Shown: piece by piece, positions 48,143-58,800 of the stretch
Numbering within the stretch: position 1 is the first letter of the stretch
How the letters are laid out: the number at the start of each line of letters is the position of its first letter
Assembly (NCBI GenBank): GCA_949128115.1
Contig: OX421962.1
Coordinates: 61,173,787-61,237,786, forward strand
Source of the DNA: Anaspis maculata
Taxonomy: Eukaryota > Arthropoda > Insecta > Coleoptera > Scraptiidae
Length of the DNA: 64,000 nucleotides
Direction: 5' to 3'
Notes under the pieces: model-generated
The model's input: only the letters and a program-made list of their open reading frames with translations
Told to the model about the DNA's origin: nothing
Databases searched by the model: none
Made by a program: the position numbers and the translations under genes

Positions 48143-48263
48143 CTGTTGCGGACTTTTTAAAGTGGACGACAGTTGACAGATTTTTCAGGATTCTGGCCTG
48201 AACGTCGCATGACAGCAAGCCAACTCGTTGACATTGTCGTCCACTTTATTTTGGCCGCAACCG
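48143..48263. mobile_element. Tc1/mariner-like MITE, 121 bp
   Basis: Terminal inverted repeats of about 28 bp: left ctgttgcggactttttaaag, right ending ttttggccgcaaccg. TA at 48141-48142 and 48264-48265. The 'gcggacttt' motif resembles the MITE in the promoter of desaturase C. Confidence 0.85.
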
Positions 48264-51200
48264 TACCTACCCGAAGTAAATGAGTAATTCTGTATAGGCT
48301 GTATCTTCAGATTTTGAGTATCCCGCCCGTTTCAGCACCCTCATGCGGCAGTTGCGAACATATGTGTGAGGAAAATTGTCAATATTGAAGTTTATGAATT
48401 GTTGAAATTGACATTTGCAGTTGGTATGATTATGTAAATGGCATTGTTGTCATGAGAACAGATAACTTCCTGCAGAAAGTGTGAAAAAATTGCAACTTTT
48501 GGCGCTGTAGCAAATCCGCAGAGTGCCTATATTTCAGTATGGTACCATCGTACGCAAAATAAACGAGAACAGTGTTTCGCGTGGAGTGAACTGATATGAT
48601 GATATTTGCTTTGTGTCACAGTGACAGTGACGTCCGAGGTGACGTCCCTGGCGGGTACTCTTGTTGCAAACCAAATGTGGTTGAAATCAGCTCGGTACTT
48701 TCTCGAGTTATTGAACGTCAGAGTTTTTATTTTGACAGGCTATACTTTTGACAGATAAGAGATATGTCATAACTTTGACATGTTCTGAATAGAGTTTTCC
48801 AAGGGCATCAAAATGATCTATCAAAAATCAAAATCATTGCGTCAAAATTTCCTGTCGCTTTTTGATAGTGACATTTCCTGCTTACTCACAGATGACGTTG
48901 AAAATCTTTTTTTTTTCTGCCATAAACCCTACGTGATTGCCAAATTTACTCAAAATCGGTCAGACGGTTTAGAAATAAGTAAATCGGGGGGGTCAAGAAA
49001 AAACCTGACACACAGACTAACATATACTAACAAACCGACCGACACGGATTTTTTTCGACAGATCTCGACATTTTAGCATATGGGGAGTTATAAAGAAAAC
49101 GACTAAGGAAAAACAATTAAAAATCTTTTTTCGCAATTACTTTGCTTACTTCTCATTTTTCGAAGAATTTGATAAGAAGTAAAAACGAGTAAAGTTGATC
49201 CCTTTAGTAAACAACTTAAATTGGAAGGAAAACAGAACACCACATTTCAATCATTGCTTCTCAACCCATGCATGGTTGGAAGTTGGACTAAGTTAGGGTA
49301 CCTAAGGGGTGTAGAAGGAGTCTGGGGCAAATTTTCAACCCCTTATCCTAAATTTCGAAAGAGGATATCACTTATTTCAGCTTCTGTTGTGTTTTAAAAT
49401 TTTGGAAGGGTATTTTCACTTTCTACACCAGCTTAGTTACAACCATGGGGTGAAAAATGATCACCTAAATTTGATGTCCGTGTTTTCTTCCAATGTCGAC
49501 GTTTACTGTTCATAACTGATTTCTCGGATACAATGTTAATAACACTGGAAAAAAGGAATCCGATCTTGAAGAATTCGTAACTTCAGAATGATTCGACGGA
49601 TTTCAATTTTTTTTCTCAACTGTTATGAACTAAAAGACCTTCAAAATGATGTGCAACTCGACCCCTATTCCCATTTGAATTTTTTGAAAGGGTATAGTCA
49701 CCCTACCTAGAAGGGTGGAAGAAAAGATTGAAAATACGCTAGTTGTATGTCGATGAGCTGATTAGTTTTTGGCTGTCATCTGTCAAATGGAAGTGTCACT
49801 ATAAAAAATGACCGTTCTACGTTTCGTTACGTCGTACGTTCAGTGGGATCGCAAACTATCTAATAACTAAGAAATAGTCAAAGTTCAAAACTTTGAAATT
49901 CAATTCTTAAAAATCTATCCAACAGATTAGAACCAAATTTGGCAGAAAGCAACACAGAAGAAGAATATCAAATCAAGTCTGCAGTTGCAGTTTTCCACCA
50001 TTTCCAAATCGGGTGCTATAAATTTTTAAATTTTCTCCCAGCCGTTGCCACCCGAGAGGCCCGCTCACTCGGGTTTCGACCAGGACGACCCGCGTTTGGT
50101 GCAAGACTTTGTTCAGGCGCTCTGTCCTGATCGGGGATCGACTTCTTTTGAAGACTTTCAATTGAGATCAAAAGTAAATTGCATTGGGCGTCGTGTAGGC
50201 CCGTTACACGGCCGTCGTTACACAGGGCATCGTTACACGTTCCGTTATTTCAAAAAAAACTGCAGAGCAAACTTCGACATGCGGTAAGCCCCACGAAATA
50301 TTCATTTTAGGTGCATACTTGCTGCGAGTCATAGTTGGAGAAATTATTGAATACATTTGTTAGGGGACAATTTTTTAAATAGAACTAACTGTTTTCAAGT
50401 TTTCGATCCTGGAAAAACTACAAATTTCTAACCTTCTATCCCGTGAACAGTGTTTCGCCATGTTTTTTAAGAGGTAACTGGTTCTTGAACGTTTCTCAAC
50501 AATTTCTTGGGGTTTTTCTCCTAAACTCATCAGAGGTCATCAACTTTTTCCAAATCGAATATTTTTTCCCAGAGATGTCCTCACTCGAAATTGGAGCAAA
50601 TTTTGGCATATTCCTAACTTATGACGAGCAGTACCTATCTCGAAAGTGAAGCCCCGAATCAAAATTCAGATTCAGAAATTTGAATTATTTCGAGAAATTT
50701 GGGGAAGGAAGAGGGAAATATCCCCAATTATCTAGGCCCCTGAAAATTTTTTGATGGAACATGATATTATACCACTCAATCAAGACTTATTTCAGTTAAC
50801 TCTGATTCAAATATGAACAATTTGTTGAACGGAATAAGTTATGCGAAAAAAAAAAGATTATTCATTTTTAACTTTGAAGGGCTATATCTTCGTTATTATA
50901 GGTACTTTCCAAATATGGTTTCTGGATTGATAGTCCAGAGGTTTCTGATTTCTGGTTTCTCCAAGTTTCTGGAGTGACCCTTGAATTTTCATCGGACTAA
51001 TCTGAAACATCCTGTTTACTCGCGTCTTATATTCGAAAAAATTTCAGCTTCTTCCGGAAAATTCTCGTCGCTTCTTCTATCGTTCCAGTGTTAGCCGGCC
51101 GGCAGTCGTTCGTACGCGAGAGCGGCAGAAAAGTCCATCGGCTTCAAGCTCTCAATGTTCGGCTCCTCCACCAGTTCTACAGGTGTGTGTCTTATTCGCA

Positions 51201-51780
51201 CGTCGTGATTTCCAGCGCAGCGAGCTTCATAACAATAATTCAAATTCAATTTTTTTTATTTACACTAAATAAGAATAATACAATATAAGAAGTTCATGCC
51301 GGCAAAAAATAAAGCTAAGTAATAATAAATATTGGACATATCACAATGACATAGAGGACAATGTATTGAAAAAAACCATGATTGAAATATTCATTCACGG
51401 AATAGAAGCAATTTGCGAGAATCATATTCTTGACGTACCTAGGTAGAGAATTTCTCAATACACAGATTTTTAAATTCTTATGGCATGACTTATAATTCTA
51501 CATTTTGAGTCCTCTGTACTTGAGACATTTTACAAACTGACTAGAGTTATGACCAGATAATGTTAATGATTAATGAACGTCGATGTCTTGTGAGATCATG
51601 GTGCTCACCGTTCTTTTCGAAACTTCGTAAATTTCCCCTGACCAACAATAAACCCTTGTTGGTCATAAACAGGGTGTTGCAAAAGTAAGTACATAGCTGC
51701 ATATCGTCGTTTATTCAGCTTCCAAATATACGAAGTTTGAGATAAGAATGAATTGCAAGAGATGCCTCCAAAAAAAGTTA
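48264..51780. other. Repeat-rich intergenic, no gene recognised
   Basis: Includes a degraded relative of the FB5/FB7 family (about 50300-51010, 'gaggtcatcaactttttcc', 'gaagccccgaatcaaaattc'), 'cacagggcatcgttacacg' repeats near 50190-50240 and 'acagggtgttgc' at 51670. Open frames at 49939-50287 overlap on both strands and are not supported as genes. Confidence 0.4.
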
Positions 51781-53002
51781 CGGTCCCTCAAAATTGAGTT
51801 TTTGAAATATGTATAGTTTTTTCACCGTAACTTTTAAACCGTTGAACCGATTTCAATCAAATTTTAACCAAAGTTTACTGAAATAAGTCCTTATCGAACA
51901 TTGATAACCCATTCCATCAGACATTTTCAGGTGCAAAGATAATGGGGGTACCCACTCCTTTTCTCTCCTGTTTTTTATTACCCTAGTCCCTAGTTACTTT
52001 GGAAAACGGTACCTTTTTTTTTTTCATTTTATTAGTACCAATTTTTGAATTCTACGTTCAATTTAGGTAAAAAAATCCCCATGCAAATTTTTGATTCAAG
52101 GCTTCATTTTCGAGATATTTGGGTTTGAAACTTGGAAAAATATCTCGAAACACCATAATTAAGTATTATTCAAAGGCTTAAGGACGGCATTTCCTAGTGC
52201 TTTTTCTTTAAACGTAAGTTCCATGAGAACCAGTGGAGTAAGAGACTTAAAAAAAAGAAGAGTTATCTAAAATCTAGAATGAAAATTAATAAGTATTTAA
52301 AAATTCCAAAATTCGAAAAACTCGATTTTTTTTTCAAAATTTTTATATTTTTTCCAAAAAAAGTTCCTCATTCTCTTGCCAGCTTAGATTTGGATAACTA
52401 ATTTTTTGTCACATTTTTTGCTGCTCAGATTTGGCAGAAACTCACGCCACAAGAATCTATCTTTCTCTTTCGCTCTGCAGCTAACCCGCAGTCTGTTTCA
52501 GCCATTTTTTATGCTAGGAAATGCCGTCCTTAAAAATTTAAATCCAAAAAAAACTTCTTGTTTGTCAGCACTGCAGTAAAAATGGTAGTTAATCAACTCA
52601 TGACACCTGGAAAACCTATCGCAGTTGCGGAATCATGAGTTTCTTGGATTTAAATTTATATCCTTTTGAAAGTGATGGTGTTTTCGAGATCTTTTTGGAA
52701 GTTTCAAACCCAAACATCTCGAAAAAAGCCTCTAATCAGAAATCAAGAGCAACTTTTTCACCTAAATTGAACGTAGAATTTAAAAATTGGGACCATTTTT
52801 TAAAAAAACTAGGGGAATAAATAATATGGGAGAAAAGAGGAGAGTAGGTACCCTCTGTTTCCTCGCACATGAAAATATTTTATGAAACGCGTTGCTATTG
52901 TTCGACAGAGACATATTTCAGTAAACTTTGATTAAAATTGGTTGAACGGTTCAAAATTTACGGTGAAATAACGACTTTAAAAATTGAACTTCGAGGGCCG
53001 CG
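51781..53002. mobile_element. Foldback element FB7, FB5 family
   Basis: The arms pair 'cggtccctcaaaattgag' (51781) with 'ttgaacttcgagggccg' (52986), then 'caccgtaacttttaaaccg' with its complement, then 'gagatatttgggtttgaaac' with 'gtttcaaacccaaacatctc'. The loop carries the dispersed repeat also found at 1-262. Its right end abuts a retrotransposon relic. Confidence 0.8.
52300..52536. repeat. Dispersed repeat, copy 2 (first copy at 1-262)
   Basis: Colinear with the window start, with scattered substitutions. It forms the loop region of FB7. Confidence 0.75.
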
Positions 53003-53029
53003 GCCATCCTCAACTTTCTTCACGGGCAC

Positions 53030-53330
53030 CTCTTGCGATTCATTCTCAATAAACATTCCGCAGGTCCTGTTGGTTTAACGTGGACCTCAACTTCAGGACA
53101 GCATACAACGCCGAATTCAACTTTCCGCAAACATGTTCCACATGCTGACCCCAACTAAGGGATAGCTACCAAGCAAGGTGCAGGCCCAGAAACCTGGCAA
53201 ATGCCGAACCTTGGACGGCGAGTCCACCAATCCCGAAGCTGAGATCATTATCAATTTTCCCAGATTGTGAAATTTCATCACAACAATTTTGGCGAGATTC
53301 AGAATAAGATTTTTTTCAGAACACCAGCAA
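53030..53330 (-). mobile_element. Non-LTR retrotransposon relic (RT C-terminal part)
   Basis: The minus strand gives LNLAKIVVMKFHN, then KIDNDLSFGIGGLAVQGSA and, frame-shifted, CGKLNSALYAVLKLRSTLNQ, matching the segment after the catalytic Asp pair of jockey/RTE-type polymerases (N-x-x-K-T-x-x-x-x-F, then the thumb helix). Broken frames. Confidence 0.75.
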
Positions 53331-53985
53331 TGGAACTGCCTGGATACCTGAGTATTTCAGTAATAATCAGAAATACTAACGAAAGCAAATCAAATTTCTC
53401 CATTAGTAGGTAGGTAATTTAAAATGGGTGCAACTTTTTGATTGCATTCAATTATTGCAGGCAAAGAGTCAAAATCTTATTTTTTGGGTTTTTAGGGCCA
53501 TGAAATAGCAAGATTCATGATTGTCTCAACTGCTTTCTTCGATGAAAAGTAATATTGGGAAGACCCATTTCCATTTTTCATTAAGTAGGTAAGTATACAT
53601 ATTTTTCTAATGCATTTTTTATTCCTTTTCGCCGAATTTTTTATAACGTTTCGATTCATAATGGTGGTCAAGTCTTGGGTATTTTCTCGGGTATTTTTGA
53701 AGATTATGAATGTTTATTGTGTTTATTATTGATGTTTTCCCAATTATCGTGATCATGCTGGACGCATGCATATTCATAATAATTATGCCCCTAACTCCCT
53801 AACCATCAATCCATCTATTGGGCTAATAACAGAACATTCATGTAGGTATGCCATTTTTGAGCGCAATTCCCCAAAAAATGGGAAGCTTTCAAGCTTTACT
53901 TTGTCGGTCCGTCCGTACTCGGGATAACTCTTCAGGAAAAGGAGATAGGTACCTATCGATGTGGTGTAAACGCTTATCAATAGTA
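53331..53985. other. Intergenic, no gene recognised
   Basis: AT-rich, no domain or repeat recognised. Confidence 0.45.
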
Positions 53986-54737
53986 CAGGGTGTTCACGAT
54001 AAAATTCACCCCCCTCTAGGAGATTTCACTTTGAGATATTTTGAGAAACTAAAAACTTTTTCTCAACAATTTTTCCCAGGGATCTTGAATCAATCGTCTG
54101 AAAGTTTGCAATTAGTACCGTATACAGTTACAGTGACATGTAACTTTTTTAATTCAAATACAACACCCTATATTTTACGTCATTTGATGAAGCCTTTCTT
54201 TCTGATTGCAAAAATATATAACATTTATGATTTATTTTGACAAGGAAGCTGTTGAAAAAATAATAAAATAGGTACTCAAATAAATTAGAATTAAAAATTA
54301 CGCGACACCCTGTATTAGGAACGAATTGGACCATTTATTCATGCAGAGTTGAATTCTGCAGATAAAATGCTGCGAGAATAACTTTTTTTTTTAGTGAACT
54401 GTAGAAACCGAAGCCATCTTGCCGCGAAACAAAATTATTTGACTATACCTATTTTATTACTTTTTCGACAACTTACTTGTCAAAATAAATAATAAGTGTA
54501 ATTATATATTTGTAATCAGAAAAAAAGGCTTGATCAAATAATGGAATAAAATATAAGGTGTTGCATTTAAAATAAAAAAAGTTACATATCACACCCTGTA
54601 TACGGTACCAATTAGAAACTTTTAGAAGATCGATTCAAGATCCCTGGGAAAAATTGTGAAGAAAAAGTTTTTAATTCCTCGAAATATCTTGAAGGGGAAT
54701 CTACTGGAGGGGAGTGAATTTTATTGTGAACACCCTG
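53986..54737. mobile_element. Foldback element FB8 with TA duplication
   Basis: Begins CAGGGTGTTCACGATAAAAT and ends with the complement, GTGAACACCCTG; TA at 53984-53985 and 54738-54739. The arms are about 300 bp. A second inverted pair inside ('acaacaccctatatttta' and 'aaaatataaggtgttg') suggests a nested or composite origin. No transposase. Confidence 0.88.
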
Positions 54738-55050
54738 TACCATAGAGTACCTGTACATTATGTCCAGGATGTCAAGTTGACTTTTGGTTTTTTGTTACTT
54801 TGCTGTCATCTTTGATCCGCCATTTTGAATTTTTCTGAAAGTGGTCCGATTTGAGTGAAATTTGCAGGCGATGTGAACTTCAAAGATCCATCCGATTTTT
54901 GGCAAGTGATATTTCGCCGCCATCTTGTTTTTCTTTGCTTCCATGCAATTTTTTTCCTCGTTCTGTGATGTTGAGGGCATTCGAGTCGCAGGTCACGCCC
55001 TATAGACCCGAGTAGGTAGGCAGGTAGGTACTAGGTTATTCAATACTAGG
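54738..55050. other. Intergenic, no gene recognised
   Basis: No gene seen; contains phrases ('gccattttgaatttttctga', 'cgccgccatcttg') typical of dispersed repeats. Confidence 0.4.
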
Positions 55051-55302
55051 TATAGTACAATTCAAATTAAATGACATCTTGGGCGGATGTGAAATTTGAA
55101 ATTTGAGCTAAAAATAAAACGTTTTCTAAGTTAAACCAACTTCATGATAAAAGCTAATCATAAGTTTGTGAACGTTTGATGTAATGTGAATCTATCATCA
55201 AAAAAACTTTTTCGGACTCTGCGAAAATTCATTATTTCTAACGCACACGTCAAATTTCACAGCCGCCTGAGATGTCATTTCATCATTTTGAATTGTACTA
55301 TA
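55051..55302. mobile_element. MITE with about 50-bp inverted ends
   Basis: The left end is tatagtacaattcaaattaa and the right end its complement, 'ttttgaattgtactata'; inside them 'atgacatc' and 'gatgtcat', 'gtgaaattt' and 'aaatttcac'. Interior non-coding. Flanking sequence 'ctagg' / 'cctac'. Confidence 0.8.
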
Positions 55303-55850
55303 CCTACCTGTACGTACCCAGCTGATAAGTTACTGTTTGTATTGTAGGTGATTGGGTAAAAATTATTTCGAAGGGAGAAGGGACAACAGAAAACTTTGAT
55401 GATATAAAGAATGATCGAATTTTCTTCTCAAAGTGTAGGCCTCAGCCTTCTTGGCAGCCAGGTTTTTCTGCCAGATTTTCAGGAATCCTAGACGACTTAA
55501 GGAGAAATTTATTTGATCACTCGTTAGATACCTAATAATTACCTACCCCCACCGGTGGGTTTGTAATCATACAATTTTGTAAAGATTTAATTAAGTCTAG
55601 AGATTGCGTGCCTGTCATTGTGAATCTATTTCCAACAAAATTGATTTTACATTTCTTTACTTATCTGTCTCATAAAGGACAATACCTAATATAAAACAGA
55701 GAGACAACGAAATCAAAGACAAAGACAAAATCCATCTTTGTCAAGACTTATGTAGATATATCTTGAACCAAATAATACAATAAGCATTTTCTTGATGAGC
55801 GGCATATTATGCAAGGTGATACTCCAAGGAAGGTGCTGAACTGTTAAGAA

Positions 55851-58800
55851 ATGTTTGCATTTAACGTGACTTTCGTTTTTGTTATTGTATCTCTTTTTAT
55901 TGGGCCAACCCACAGCGCACATCATTGTAGTGAACACTTGACATCAAATAACTTGCAATTGATTGCCGATTACGCCTCATGGAGAAATATAAAGTACTGG
56001 TTGGTGCTCGAGGCTTGGACAAGTGAGTATAAGAATAATCAAAAGTCTGTTTAAAAATAAATAGGATAAAATATAATTTACTTAGCAACTGTTGATAATA
56101 CTCCATTACATAACTGTAAGTAATTATTATTATTATTGTTATTATAAATAAAAATGATAGCAGTAACTCGAATACTAATTAAAACTACATTCCATAATGT
56201 CATAACGGTATTCTTGATACCTAGCTAGCACGGAGCTTTCTCATGCTTCATTGGCTTATCACTGCACCCACTGGAAGTTGCCAAAGTTGAGCCCCCTAAT
56301 CATTGATACCTTATACCTCTGATGAAATGTGTATCGTTATAGTTATAGGGTGTTTGAAGTCTCGAAGTAGAAAATTGAACTGAGCTATAAAAAGTCATGA
56401 TAAATAAAGGTTTAAGTACTGATTTTTTTGAAAAATTTCTTTTCAACACAATTATACGGCTTCAAAACTTGACCTTTTTTGAAAATTTGTATTTCAAACG
56501 ATGGAAGTCACTGAGCCTCAATTTGGCGTTAGGTTACTTAACACACATATTTTATCTACCCGTCTAACTTTAACAAAATTCAACCAATGGCGACGGAGTT
56601 AAAAAGATGGTGGTTACTTGATAAAAAAATCGCAAAAAAGTCGAATTCTATAACTCTGCCGCTACTTGTTGAAATTTATAAGTATTAAGTTACTCTTGCA
56701 AAATTTTGATTAGAGGATTCGTTTTTGAGATATTTGGATTTGAAACTCGTGAAAACATCTCGGAAATGCCACTGTCAAAAATCTTCAAGGTCTAAAAATT
56801 AAAATAAGAAAAACTAAGGATTTTTCAGCCTACATAGGTTTTCTAAGTTAATAAACCACCATTTTTCCCAAGAAACGAAAAGTTTCCAGGAAAGAAAAAT
56901 TGGGCTCTTGGAAGTAGAGATTTCGAGATGTTTTCCGAAGTTTCATACCCAAATATTTCGAAAATGAACCCTCTAATCAAAATTTTGCAACAGTACTTGG
57001 ATTTTCACACATCTGAAACACATCGAAATCCGCACATTTGTGGTCACGTTACACCCTCTTGCAGATTGTTACGAGAAATTCGGAAATAAATTTCGAGTGA
57101 TATTCTCATTGCATTTTTGTTGGCACTTTTTTCTTAAATAGTGCCAACCACAAATGAGTTCGGTATTGGTCTCTTGAAAATTCAACGATCTCCACTTATG
57201 TCACTGGTGTTTCCAATTTTCAAGGATAGCGCTCTTTAATTGGCCCTAAAAAAAAAACAAGCTTTGGAATTATCAGGATTTCTAGTATGTTATTCTACAA
57301 TGAATTCCGCATCGATTCGCTAAATTTCTTCAATTTCCGAATTGTTTCGGATTTAATTGAACTTATTTTAACTGGACTCTCATCACCTATTGGTTAGATC
57401 TCATGTTATATCTATGATTAGACCGCAAGGAATGAAGGCCTGCGATAGCTTATGTAGGTAGCGGAATTAATTTTTCGAAAATGTTGCAGCTTGCAGTACG
57501 CAAGTTCTAAAATCGGCAGTGCAACACTTTTCGAATTCTGACACGTTCTTATCATTCCACTCGGTGGGTTCGAATCACCTGAAAAATGCCGTGAATCTTC
57601 CGACCAGCAATGTTGGCATTGTGGCTTTTGTAAATAAGCACAATCATCATTTGTTACATCAATTCAATGATGAAGTAAGTACCTACAGAGAAAATGACAC
57701 AATTATTATTATTGATGTTGAAAGTCGCGTGACTTCTTCTCTCCTCACATGTAGCAAAGTTCAAACCTTAAAAATCTATCCTTCTGGATTGGCTCAACCT
57801 CTGCTGTTCCTTTGCAGGTTCTCTCCGCAGTAGATTTGTCCAACGATTATGTGGCGTGGTTGGTGATTACTAATGAAACCGATATTATTTTGGATGGACT
57901 TGGGTTCACGACCTTAAGTTTGGTTTCCGATCTAGTGATTGCAGTTCGCATTAATTATTCACGTGGAAAGGTAATGACTAACGATCATCGCAGAATGTTT
58001 GCTAGGGAAAATTTTTCATGATAATAACGATAATGTTTGTCAGTAAAGCACCTGGTAACCAAATACAGGGTTTTCCAGGGAAACAAGACTTCTTCAAAGC
58101 GTAATAACTCGAATTTCATTTCAGGCAGATTTAGTTTTCATTTTACGTTTCAATTTTTACGTTTTTAGGTACATGTGTTTCTTTGATAGATATACCTACA
58201 ATTCAAAAGATCTCAAAAAACTGTTATTCGAAAAATCATACAAAACGCGTAAAGTGTGTAATTTTATCAATTTGTGAGCAAATTGTTTTTCCATCAGACC
58301 ATTAGACTTGAAGTAGTACCTACCTACTGCTTGCAACTTGCAACATTACAATTATTTATTCTGCATTCATTCCGGCTGTCAGTGTCAAACCTCATCAAAA
58401 CATTTTGGAGTCTTTCGGTATATATTTTTTTGATCGAGTCAAAAAAGTCGAATGTAATTTACCCTATTTTTATGAGGTTTGACACTGACTCGAAAAAAGT
58501 CCCTACTTTGTGCCAACGTTAAGGGGTTTCTGATGTGACTAAAAAAGTTGTTGACTGAAATCGGATTTTGCTAATTTTTTCTTCAGGTATAAAATCCTTC
58601 AAAGAAAAATGTACAGGGTGATCACGCCAGAATCTTTGCCCCCGCCATACTGGAGGTTACCCCTTTCAGAGAATTTGAAAAGGACAAAACTCTTCTTGAA
58701 ATTTTTTCTCCGTAGATTTCAAAATCTACAGAAACACAGACAATGGGTAGTATTAATGGAAAATAAGCATCAGCATTTGCTTGGATTTCATAGACGTTGC

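Noticed and set aside
49939..50287. Overlapping open frames with Arg/Gly-rich sequence as a gene
   Set aside because: Open on both strands at once in a GC-richer patch; no domain, and surrounded by degraded repeats.
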